Shown: piece by piece, positions 10,189-21,028 of the stretch
How positions within the stretch are numbered: the stretch's first letter is position 1
How the letters are laid out: every line of letters begins with the position of its first letter
Source: Bradysia coprophila
Taxonomy: Eukaryota > Arthropoda > Insecta > Diptera > Sciaridae
DNA: 64,000 nt
Direction: 5' to 3'
NCBI RefSeq assembly: GCF_014529535.1
Contig: NW_023503616.1
Coordinates: forward strand, 6,843,511-6,907,510
Notes under the pieces: generated by a model
Told to the model about the DNA's origin: nothing
What the model saw: the letters and a program-made list of their open reading frames with translations, nothing else
The model's database searches: none
Program-made: the position numbers and the translations under genes

Positions 10189-11180
10189 GATTTAGCGCAT
10201 AACTTCAGAATACTTATTTCGAATAAAGAAAACATTTTTAAGTCTCAAATTCAAGAACTTATTTCCTGTTTCAACTCCTCCAACTAGCGGTCACTTTATA
10301 AAGATTGCCATTTACATAATTTTAGGTGAACGACAGAGAGAGAGAGAGAGATTGAGAGAAAATTCATGATTTCTTATAAATATGAAGACATGTACATATG
10401 TATACGAGGGCTTGCACGAGTAATAGTGCTAGTGCGTGCCTAATATAAACTACGGTACATGATGAGGTATTTTATCACAGTAGGCAAACTCAACAATAAC
10501 TGAGATATATTTAATTTTGCTTGCAAGTTCGTCAAATCTCTTTTTTTTACTTTAACAATACATTCAAATAAATGAATCACACATGAAATCGATCATTTCA
10601 AACACAAAGACAATTAATGCAATTTTTAATTGAAATTCGAATCCTGCCGATCAGTTGTGATTTTAATTACGAAGGTATAAGTCGATGTTATGAAAAAAAA
10701 AGTATTATTTTCGAATATAATAGTATTTCGCATGCGATGGACTTTTATGTATTGCCGTCAGCAAATTTATTTGCTTGAACCGATTATTCTCTATATAAAT
10801 AGCCAAATGAGCTACAATAACGACTCTTCACGAAAAATATAAATTATTTGTTATATATAGCCATGAGCGCATAGTGCAGAGTCCGAGCCAGAATTTGGAT
10901 AGATACTTTGAGGAATATTGCATTATGAAAGTGTATTGGTGCAAAAGTTAGGAAAAATTCATTCCAATCCAACCATAGATAGAGTTTATTACGTCTCACT
11001 AAAACACTCTCACTTTAGCCACTATAATAACTATCGTCTGGATTCAGAGCTGAAAATCATCCGTTTCATTCAGATACTTTTGTGGCTTTTAGCATGTGAT
11101 TCTTGAACACAACATTCAACAATGAATTGAAAGCACGGCAGAGTAAAATAAACCAGGCAGTAGCGGTTCATTTTCGAAAC
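10189..11180. other. Non-coding AT-rich stretch
   Basis: No reading frame is supportable here. The stretch includes an (AG)n microsatellite at 10335-10350. The short frame at 10918-11106 has no recognisable domain. Confidence 0.5.
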
Positions 11181-11187
11181 GTCAAAT

Positions 11188-11481
11188 AAGGGACCTAATA
11201 CACTGTGTGAAACTGAACTCAAATGAACACTGACATAAATTGAAAAATTTTATTCGCAAAAAATATAGAGTGTTATGATGAAAGAGATAGAAATATTTTG
11301 ACAAGTACCCCAAGGCAACTTATAATAAACTGGTCTTCGGTCCTCTCGCTCTCAACGTAACACGTTGAAAGAGAAAGCAATATTTTGACAAGTACCCCAA
11401 GGCAAGTTAAATTAACTAGTCTTCGGATCTCTCGCTCTGATCATAACAGTCTATAGGGCTACTAGATTATTCAGGTCCCTA
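11188..11481. mobile_element. Short non-autonomous DNA transposon (294 bp)
   Basis: The ends are AAGGGACCTAATA on the left and, read inward from the right, TAGGGACCTGAATA. The 7-bp direct repeat GTCAAAT flanks both sides (11181-11187 and 11482-11488). Inside is a diverged direct duplication: ATATTTTGACAAGTACCCC occurs near 11293 and again 87 bp later, each followed by a CTCTCGCTCT block. No coding capacity is present. The 7 (perhaps 8) bp duplication suggests a hAT or P superfamily parent. Confidence 0.72.
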
Positions 11482-11699
11482 GTCAAATCAGCCTGGTTAA
11501 CTTTACTATGTCGTGATTGAAAGTTTTGAATTGTGACAAAAATCGATGAGGTGAATTTTGACAACAGCCGTTGGAATATAAACAAAATTTAATTAATTGT
11601 TTTCACTATTTAGACACAATGTCATCACTCAAAAATAATTATTTTTCATCAATACGAAAATCGAAAACTTTTTTACATCAGAAATGTCAGAACTGACAA

Positions 11700-12050
11700 G
11701 TTAATTCTTCACGGACAAAATCGTAAGGCTGTAAACTTTGGGGAGGTCACGCAGATCGCCATTTTATTAGATACGCGGGAACACACCACTCCTGAAGATT
11801 TTTCATATAAAAAAATTCACCACATCGTCACGGCAACGAGAGACTGCCATTTTATTAGATACGCGGGAACACACCACTCTTGAAGATTTTTCGTATAAAA
11901 AATATCACCACATCGTCACGGCGACGAGAATCGTCACAGGAGGTGAATTTTTGTATGAAATCCGCCATTTTATCTTCAATTGTGGTGTGTCAATCTGTAT
12001 CTGCGTGACCTCCCCAAAGTTTACAGCCTTGCAAAATCGGCCGTGAAGAA
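11700..12050. mobile_element. Foldback/MITE with about 50-bp inverted ends
   Basis: About 50 bp at 11704-11756 is repeated in inverse orientation at 11998-12050, including the exact block AAGGCTGTAAACTTTGGGGA. Between them is a direct duplication of about 105 bp containing CCATTTTATTAGATACGCGG (near 11760 and 11850). A weaker inverted similarity continues outward on both sides, so the true ends and any target duplication are not fixed. No coding capacity. Confidence 0.75.
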
Positions 12051-12542
12051 TCTAACCTCACAGTTAACTTTGACAGTACTAACTGAGTGACAAAAGTTAA
12101 CGTAAGTGAATGAAACACAATTCTTGTACGAGCTCTTAAGCCGAACAAAAAGAACCGATGTCATCCATAGAACCAAAACTGCACAAATTATTTTTCGTTG
12201 TTATATTGACAATTGCATTGTTAGTAGTGTGAGGTTATGGCACTATGGTTTGACATTTCATTTCACCTTGGAAGAAACCTTTAGATCATCTTTAAGGCCG
12301 TTTGAAATGCCATCAACGATTAGAAATGCTATCCACGTTAAAAAAAATCTCATAAAAATCTTAAGTGAGGTTACGCTTGAAAGTACCGTATCTTGAAGAT
12401 GATCTACAGAAACCGGCAATTGAATAGTGCAAAAGAGAATAAGCAATCCAATCAAACAACGCCATTTGCATTACAGTAGAGAATCTGAGCCAATGACATA
12501 CGGAAGAGAAATTTACCGTCATTTGCAATTGCATTATAACTC

Positions 12543-12545
<3 letters not shown>

Positions 12546-12576
<31 letters not shown>
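12546..12576. repeat. (AG)n microsatellite
   Basis: About 15 uninterrupted AG dinucleotides. A shorter tract of the same kind is at 10335-10350. Confidence 0.95.
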
Positions 12577-12580
<4 letters not shown>

Positions 12581-13173
12581 AAAGTTGTTATTCGTTGACG
12601 GTATCTCTATGGTCACAAGAAATTTTTCAACCTTTCCTCAATCGTTGTGCAAATAACTATTGACTTTATGCTGAGCAGTTATATGATACTTGAAAACAAA
12701 GAAGGTATAGTGGTGCATATTTGTATTTAATATGTTGACTGATAAACTATTTCGATTTCACTTACATGTCTTACTCTATTAGTAAACCGCGTGCTACGCT
12801 ACAGAAAATATTTTTCAGAACATATCTCAAATAGAGTTACAGAAAACTTCACGCATAGCAACATCCACACGACTCGTCAACGTCAATTCCCTCAATTCCA
12901 AAAACGATCAAATGTTTATTCTACTTGAGTTATACGATCCACCATATAGTCTTCCAACACATTTACACATTTGCTTCTCTTGCAGTCGTTTTTACCCATA
13001 AATGATCGGATAATGCTCGGGTCATTGTGGTCATTGTGCACCGGTTCATATTTATTGTGAAAGTAAAAACTAAACGCATGTACATGTCGAAAGACATTGC
13101 GTTATGTACAGACATTAATTATCGAAAATTGACTTTAATCGTTACCCGACATCGCATATAGTTGCGGCCAAAT

Positions 13174-16100
13174 ATGAATGGCTTACTGACAGTATCAGAA
13201 ATAAAGGTTGAACCCGTTGATCCGGACGAGTCAGAATCAGTATGGTCGACATTGCCTCCATCAATTGTACAGGTTAAAAATCAAACGAAAATCTTTTGAT
13301 TTTTTTGGTTTTTCTTATTTTCGTTCTTTCAATTTATAGATTTCAGAGCCTGAAGAGGTGGGAAACAAATTTGACGTAATCAAAAAAGAGGTTTGTCAAA
13401 CTATTGCGGCGTACAAACAAAAATTTGAACTTGAAGCGCAGCAACGCTTAAGCCTGGAAGTAGCGTTACGCAAAGAAGTGAAACAAAGACAGAGTTTGGA
13501 GCAACAAGTTAAGGACCTGACCGGACAAGTCGAGACTGTATCTAAGGAAAGGAATGACATGAAAGAAGAACTGCGTCAGAGTCAACACAATGTCAAACGT
13601 TTACAAGATGAGCTAAATTTGAAGGAATTGGAAGCGAATGACCTCAACAAGCAATATCAAAAACTACTAAAGGAAAAAGCTTCCTTCAACAAAATCTTTA
13701 AAGATCGTCTGGCAACCTTTCTCAACGACGTCTCATTTCCTGATGCCGACAACAATTTAGAGATAGAATCAGACTTCCTTGAAACATCAGGCCAAACAGA
13801 CAAGAAACGTTCTAATGGATCTGACACACCATCCGCTCAAGACGAGAGTAATACGACGTCAAAACGATTCAAGACGAGCAATCCCAGTTCGCCCGATTCA
13901 CATGCAAGCTTGACATTTGAATTCGTAAAAGAGAGTGAATCGGTTGTGGAAGCTCAACCAATTTTGAATGATTCAGACATTCCAACAAAAACCGAGCCTC
14001 TTGACGAAAATGCTGCATCAAACAGAATTGAAACTTCAATGGACAATGGTAAGGTTGACGTTCTTTGTACTCAAAAATGTTTTTGATTGAATTTTACTAT
14101 GAATTTGTAGTTGAATCTGATTGGCGTGGTGATGTCAGCAGTTATCTGGATATCGTGCTAAATGAAAAACACGTCGATGAAAATTCAAATCATGAACGCC
14201 AGTGTCGATCTGCCGGCAATAGTGACATGGCTGTTTCACTCTATGAAAATCCCATTTCCAATAAGCCGAGAAGTGTCAGAAGAAATATCAAAAGAATTAT
14301 GGAATACGAGAGCCTAACTCAGGAAACAAAACAAGCTTATCAACAAGAGAAGGAACGGAAAAAGCAATATGCTCGACGAATTCAAAAGGTAATATAGACT
14401 TACTGCGACTGAGAACTAATTTTCTTCCACCTGTCCATCTCTTAAGCATCTTAAAAGTTATTCCAAATGCCATTGGTTGACATTGCTAGAACTATCTAAA
14501 TTCTTCTGTTAGACCTTCCTTCGCAATACTTTAATATTTGACGAATTTTTCCCGATATTGAACAGTATAACGAAACGTATGGCAAATTACCGGGCGAACT
14601 CAATCAGATGGACCAAATATTATTGGATTTCGATCTGAACACCAAATCCGAACTGTTGGCGGTTGATAAACGACTGTCGACTAAATTAAAACCACATCAA
14701 TGCGAAGGCGTAAAATTTATGTGGGACGCATGCTTCGAATCTATCGAAAAATTACATGGCAACAACGGAAGTGGTTGCATTCTAAGTCACTGCATGGGCC
14801 TGGGTACGGATATTGTATGTGATTTGATTGGAAATATTCCTAATTCGTCATTGTAGGCAAAACGCTGCAAGTTATCACATTGGTGCATACTCTGCTGCGA
14901 CACAGCGACAAAACGAATGTGAAGAAAGTTCTGATCATTTGTCCGGTGAACGTAATTCTGAATTGGGTCGATGAGTTCGACATTTGGCTGAAGTCGTTTC
15001 CCAAACATGAAAGTGTCAAAGTCTTCGAATTGGTGTCGTAAGTTCTCCTCATGTAACAATTTTGACTGAACGGATCTACCAATCGTTTTTCGTACAGGAA
15101 TCCAGATGACCGGACAAATCAGTTGAGACATTGGCATTTAAATGGTGGCGTTCTTATCATCGGGTACAGAATGTTTCAGATGATGTATCAAAACATGGAA
15201 CGACAATTGCCAACCACCTATGAATCCACCCTTTCGTACAAGGCTCTCATCAATCCAGGTGCCGATGTGGTTGTTTGTGACGAGGGCCACTTACTCAAAA
15301 ATCCATCTTCTCAACTCAGTGCCACTATTAATAAAATTCGTACGCTGCGACGCATTGTGTTGACGGGCACCCCTTTGCAAAATAACCTCAAGGAATGTAA
15401 GATTAACGTTACAGTTCGGTCGAAATTATTTTATTGAATCAGAGGATCCAATGGTTAACGCAACTTTGCTTACAGATTTTGCAATGGTTGAATTCGTAAA
15501 GCCTAGACTATTAGGCACAGAAAAAGAGTTCAGCAATCGCTTCATTGGACCTATTGTTAATGGTCAGTTTGTTGACTCCACCGAAGCGGATATTACATTG
15601 ATGAAATATCGAGCCTACATTCTCCACAAATTGCTAGAGGGATGTGTCCACCGTCGAGATTACTCTGTTTTGGCCCAATTTTTACCACCGAAAGAAGAAC
15701 ATGTACTGTTTATACGCTTGACGAAAAAACAGATGGACTTGTACAAGGTTGGTATTTGACACACACCCACACACTAAGCACAAGGGAGCTAGCAAAATTT
15801 ATTTCCACCCCAGTATTACATGGTAAATTTCATTGTGAGCAAGCCGGTCAATGATCTGCCACCGTTGCGAAGAATATGCAATCATCCCATGGTCTTGGCC
15901 GACTTTGAGGATCGTCACAAGTTGAAACCATCAACGTCCGATAAAACTGACACAGATCGTCAGGCTGGCGAAAATTTACCACATAAACCGAACGGCTGGT
16001 GGAAACCAATATGCAGTGGTTACCAGCTTGAGATGTCTAACAAAATGCTCATACTATCGACCATTTTGAGTGAATGTGAAATGCGTAACGAAAAGGTGGT

Positions 16101-16938
16101 TGTGTTCTCGGGTTGTTTGTCGACGCTTAATGTTATCGAACATTTTCTGAAAAACATAACGGAAACAACGCGAAACGTGAAGGCTTCGTCAACGGACTAC
16201 AGAGGAGTGTGGAAACGTGATTTGGATTATTCACGTTTGGATGGTGGACAGAACGCTGAAAAGCGGAAAAGAGACGTCACAAGATTTAACAAAGAAACGA
16301 ATACGCGAACCAGGTGCTTCCGTAAAACATAATTTCTGTTCTTCGCTGGATTTTAATCATTTTCTTTTGCCACATTTTGCGGCCTTCAGATTATTCCTGA
16401 TTTCGACGAAAGCTGGAAGCCTGGGCATAAATTTGATTGCAGCCAACAGAGTCGTAATATTTGATGCGTCATGGAATCCCTCAGACGATGTGAGTATATT
16501 CGTTGATTGCGTTCATTAAACGCGAGTCCTTATTCCAAGTGATTTTTACAGATTCAGAGCATTTTCCGTGTGTACCGTATCGGTCAAGAGAAAAAATGCT
16601 ACATTTATCGATTCGTGTCGCTGGGCACGATGGAAGAGAAAATTTACGATCGTCAGGTCTCAAAATTGAGCATCGCCAAACGGGTCATCGACAAGCACCA
16701 AATCGGTCGGCACTACAAAGAGGAAGACTTACAGCAATTGTATAGCATCGACAATCTCGATCCACCAACGAAAGAACATACATACGCTCCGACTGAAGAC
16801 TGCTTACTCAATGTCATATTCCGAAAATATGGAGACATTGTTTACAAACATCACGACCACGATTCGCTGTTGGAAAACGTGGCCGAAGAGACTGTAACAG
16901 AGGAAGATGTTGGTGATTTCTGGGAAATATTTGAATAA
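13174..16938 (+). CDS. ATRX/XNP-like SNF2 ATPase, copy 2 (10 exons, 1020 aa)
   Basis: Exons: 13174-13272, 13340-14048, 14111-14388, 14566-14803, 14857-15037, 15098-15396, 15476-15747, 15814-16313, 16390-16489, 16552-16938. They total 3063 nt in frame. All nine intron positions and phases match copy 1. Exon 1 is 33 codons and unrelated in sequence to that of copy 1. A coiled coil spans about residues 45-150, then a Ser/Asp-rich linker, then the SNF2 ATPase from about 363: GLGKT (440-444), DEGH (563-566), LTGTPLQNN (from 592), KAGSLGINL (866-874) and YRIGQ (900-904). All ATPase motifs are canonical. It is a nuclear DNA-translocating remodeller by family. N-terminal and linker regions diverge strongly from copy 1 while parts of the ATPase are near identical (for example around [12 protein letters not shown]), which suggests either different partners under one enzymatic constraint or partial gene conversion. 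Confidence 0.92.
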
Positions 16939-16976
16939 TTTCTCAATTCCATTGAATTATTTCATCATTTATGATG

Positions 16977-16993
16977 GTTCGTTTGAGACGAAC
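16977..16993 (+). promoter_or_regulatory. 3'-UTR hairpin, ATRX-like copy 2
   Basis: The same 6-bp stem as in copy 1 (GTTCGT / ACGAAC) with loop TTGAG, about 40 bp after the stop codon. Only the loop's last base differs from copy 1. Confidence 0.6.
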
Positions 16994-17004
16994 ATTTCCA
17001 TAAC

Positions 17005-17010
17005 AATAAA
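17005..17010 (+). terminator. Poly(A) signal, ATRX-like copy 2
   Basis: AATAAA lies about 70 bp after the stop codon and 12 bp after the hairpin; in copy 1 the gap between hairpin and signal is 19 bp. Confidence 0.7.
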
Positions 17011-17391
17011 TACTTTGAACTGAAGTGGGAATTTTATTCGTTATTTGTGAGCACTTTGCGCTGACTTCACTATACCCACCAAGCGAGCACTTTGATACTT
17101 TCGGAAATGGGTATAATCATTGTTATCAATAAATTTTCTGTTAGTTTGCAGTTCCGTTCTACAGATTTTTCATTCGCTAATCGATTCTTATCGATAGTGT
17201 GTCTTTGGCGATAGTTAGTTTCTCTACTGGAATTTTGGATTTTGTCAGATGACTTTTTATTTGTAGTCCATCCAACACAGAAATTCTCATGAAAAACGCA
17301 ACGTGGCAAAGCTGAATGTGGTATTTAGGCATTCGATACAATTCATTAGATTCATAAAATATCGATTGTATTTCAATCAATATTAATCGAC

Positions 17392-17664
17392 ATATCATCT
17401 GTAAATTTCGATTGATCATCGGTACAAATCGACTGATCATCGGTAAAAATCGACTGATCATATGTACATATTGACTGATCATCGGTACATATCGACTGAT
17501 CATCGGTACATATCGACTGATCATCGGTACATATCGACTGATCATCGGTACATATCGACTGATCATCGGTACATATCGACTGATCATCGGTACGTATCGA
17601 CTGATCATCGGTACATATCGACTGATCATCGGTACATATCGACTGATCATCGGTACACATCGAC
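17392..17664. repeat. 21-bp satellite, 12 copies plus a degenerate one
   Basis: TGATCA recurs exactly every 21 bp at 17413, 17434 and so on to 17644. The unit consensus is TGATCATCGGTACATATCGAC, which contains the palindrome TGATCA. Outer copies are more diverged than inner ones. The unit length is a multiple of three and most frames lack stops, so open frames run through it on both strands; I regard these as artefacts. ATCGAT-rich sequence flanks it on both sides. Confidence 0.95.
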
Positions 17665-17699
17665 TGATAATTAGCTTATCTGTCGATTTTTATCGATTA

Positions 17700-20345
17700 T
17701 CGATAAAACATTCGATTTACTTTGAATCGATTATTTGGAAATGTTATCATCGATTGATACTGGTATTTTTGCGTATGGCGAACAAAGCAATGAAATGAAT
17801 TAAAGAAGTAAAGTGGACAGTGGATCGTAGGAAATTTCGCAATTTGTAGCCCGGAAGCGAGAACAGAACATCCGGTTTGTCACGAAGTTGTGGGATTTGT
17901 AAATTTGTAGCGTCAACAAATCGATACATATTTTACATCGATATACAAGAAGAAGACGCAGGGACACGTTAGGAACGAATACAAAAAGCAAATGAACAAA
18001 AACCGAATTACATTTTATCATTTTGGTAACGCTTTCCGTTTGCGGTTATAATTTATAAATGTTGGATTACAGAAATAGGGTTGATGAACGTTATATGAAC
18101 GTTATAAAAAAAGAAAAGATAAAAAGTTGGTCACACAGAAAATGAGTGGAACTGTAACACAATACTTTCGGAAACCATTTTCCTCTGCTATCTTCTTGCC
18201 TTTTTGTACACACCCAGTTACAATGTACCATAACTGTATACGTATAGTAAATACATAACTACAATCAGAATGGAAACAAGAAACGGCATCTTAAACAAAA
18301 GATGATTTTCAGAGAAGATTGGGCGGTTTGTTTTTGTGTGTGCAGCAATGGTTTCAATTGTGTTACATTTCAGACAAAACACTAATTGCTCTAAATTGAT
18401 GCTGACTTTTTCTGGATAATGTTCATCGTTCTTTCGTACTGTAATTGTAATTTAAAGCTCATTAATCTCATCGCTTTTATGAAAGCGGGATAGATGCTGC
18501 TGATTAAAAAAATAAAAACTCAAAACGTTGGTTCTATTCTGCAATCAATTATTGCAACATTAGTCATTTTACCAATGGTTAGGTATATGTACTAGATGTC
18601 TACATTGCACATGTATAGAATATGCCCATTTGCTCATATAACTTGCTGTCTAAATCATGTAAACTTTAATGAACATTGGAATCAAAACTTACGATTAATA
18701 CCGCACTAAACACCCTCAAAAACTTACTTTATGCCACTTGTACGAATGCCAAACACCGCACTCATACAACACTGAAGCAGCAAAGCAGAAACTTTAATTT
18801 GAAGAGCTTCTGGAAACTGTTAAAATACAAAAGTTTGAAAACTCTTTGCATAGCACAAGCAGTCATTTAACCCGAAATGCATGCTTACGAATGGACCCAA
18901 TGCTAGAGCTGTGTGTATTATACATTATAAAACGGGCTGTTGTATACATACGTTCCCATATATATACGACTCTCACAATTGCAGTGGAGCTCTTCTCTTT
19001 TGGAGTTTATACATTTAAATGATTCTGTAGGATTTCTTGGCTAGGTAAATTCGATTTAATTTTCACCATAGCAAATTTCACACACAATCGTTCCGGTGTA
19101 CTCCGGTGTTACAACCGTGCAAACACTCCAACCGCTTACAGCAATATTAACCTATATATTGAATAGTTGAAGCCACAAAATTTTGTTCCGATGGAAGTGA
19201 AAAACTGTTTGCATTTAAGCCTGCAAATCCACACAATCTAACAGTCGATATCAACACTTCTCAAGTTTAAAACTTAGTATTTGTCGAGGTATATATTAAC
19301 CTGAAGTTATTTTAAAAAATATTTAGCTAATTCTGTCAGATAGATTTGATTAAAACAGAAATATTGAATTTATCAATTCTTTTAACCGCAGTGTGGAATT
19401 ACCTACCGAATTGTTTCATTTTACAAAATATTTTGACGCTCCCCCCTGAATGAATTTCAATTTATCGAATTATAAAAGTTCTTTTACTCCCAATTCACAG
19501 TGAGTAATTAATTTTGATTTTCTTTAGTCTACTTTCGAAATAGTTTTAACAGCATTTCATCCTCGTCCATATAAAATTAAACAATTTTAAAGAAAAAAGT
19601 TTTTTTTTTCGTAGCAAAATTTTCTCGAGCAAAATCAAATCATATAAAATATTCCTTGCCTCCAAAGTAGATAGCGAAGTATACACATTTCACCGTAAAT
19701 AAATAATAAGGAAAACTTAATGAAACACTTTCAAACTTTTGTATTAGTTTTTACAATGGCCCTTAAGTATTGTAATTTAAAGTCTTTAGCTACATCTCCA
19801 GTAACTCTTGGTATCATTGCGAGAGTCTTCACTACGGCATATATAAATTAATCACAAAAAGTAAAATTTAATGATGCCTTACATTATATGGTAATAAATT
19901 TTAGAAAAGTTAAAGTTCTGAAAACAATATTGTTGAGCTTCAATCATCGATTACAGCATCTATATTTCTTATACAAAGAATAGCTATTTAAATAACAAGG
20001 AACAAAAAGTTGAAAAGTAGAGTTTTCGTGTGAATTTTGTTGATCCGAGACGAAGTTGAGTTCAACAAACACACGAAAACCAGACTTTTGAGTTTTATCC
20101 CAAGTTAAGTAATGGGTTTTACATGCTTTTAAAAGCCTAAACCTATTTTTTTTATTTTCCCTAGGTGTGTAAAAAGCCATTTTCCTTCGGACAACAAAAG
20201 CATGTAAACTTACTTTCTGAATAAGCCATAACATTAATCTAAGATACAGTTTTGTACAATGTACAGTGAAATTGGCGTATCCTTATCCTGATATAAATGA
20301 CCAAGTCAATAGAACTGCTCCTAGCATTAACATAGTGAATATCTG
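17700..20345. other. Non-coding AT-rich stretch
   Basis: No reading frame longer than about 70 codons with any recognisable feature, and no repeat array or RNA gene that I can identify. Confidence 0.5.
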
Positions 20346-20351
20346 GAGGCT

Positions 20352-20407
20352 TAGAAGAGAACAAACACTTAAGTACGATGTTTTACTTAATTGTTTGTTC
20401 TCTTCTA
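20352..20407. repeat. Perfect 15-bp inverted repeat (hairpin)
   Basis: TAGAAGAGAACAAAC (20352-20366) is exactly complementary to 20393-20407, with a 26-nt loop. It directly abuts the larger foldback at 20410. Confidence 0.85.
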
Positions 20408-20409
20408 GG

Positions 20410-20598
20410 CTTGATTTTTTAAATTTTTGCTTTGTTTATTTGACATCTCGCTCTCTCACGGCTATCTCACGGAGTACTCTTTTTTGAGTGGAAACCATAC
20501 TTAAGTGTCCATTCCACTCAACAAAAAGTACTCCGTGAGAGAGCCGTGAGAGAGCAAGGTGTCAAATAAACAAAGGAAAAATTGAAAAAAATTCAATT
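20410..20598. mobile_element. Foldback element, about 85-bp arms
   Basis: Left arm 20410-20492 and right arm 20513-20598 are inverted copies with few mismatches, including TTTGTTTATTTGACA and TCACGGAGTACT blocks. The loop is about 20 nt. A third, diverged copy of part of the right half follows in direct orientation at about 20602-20652. There is no coding capacity and no clear target duplication. Confidence 0.75.
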
Positions 20599-20881
20599 TT
20601 GTCTCTCCCACTGAGTACTTTTTTGGTAAGAGGAAACTAAGCATTAAGTGGGCAAATTGAATTATCAAAAGCGTACGATTACATGTATTGGTGTAACATT
20701 CTACGTAAAATAGTACGAAATGTGCATCTTATACAAAGTGTTGGGGAATTTAGTACCAATTTTAAACTACTGCGTCGTGGATGCCTCTCATTTAATTCTG
20801 TTCTCGTGCCTGTTCTTAGAGTGCGTTGATAGTACGAAATACCAGTCTAGGTATAGTTTGGTCTAAGATTATCATAGAGAT

Positions 20882-20918
20882 GATAACAGATGGCGTAGCA
20901 ACGCCATCTGTTATTATC
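20882..20918. repeat. Hairpin with ACAGATGGCGT arms
   Basis: GATAACAGATGGCGT (20882-20896), loop AGCA, then the complementary arm to 20918 with one TTA insertion. The core ACAGATGGC also occurs alone near 24307, so it may be a dispersed repeat. Confidence 0.7.
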
Positions 20919-20990
20919 TATCTGAAGATTATTGGTAGTTTGTTTGTTGAAAACTCTTAGATAAAAATGCATGAAAAATGAAAAACTTTT

Positions 20991-20996
20991 TTTATT
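20991..20996 (-). terminator. Poly(A) signal of the VWA gene
   Basis: TTTATT on the plus strand reads AATAAA on the minus strand, about 35 bp beyond the stop codon of the gene ending at 21029. Confidence 0.55.
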
Positions 20997-21028
20997 TGTT
21001 GAAAGATACGAGAGTATGAGACAAATTC

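Noticed and set aside
12106..12396. 96-codon frame upstream of ATRX-like copy 2
   Set aside because: Starts beside the outer similarity of the MITE and has no recognisable domain or splice continuity with the exon at 13174.
17177..17660. Open frames through the 21-bp satellite (MISRYVP and CTDDQSI repeats)
   Set aside because: They exist because 21 is divisible by three and the unit lacks stops in several frames on both strands; there is no start context, splice structure or domain.
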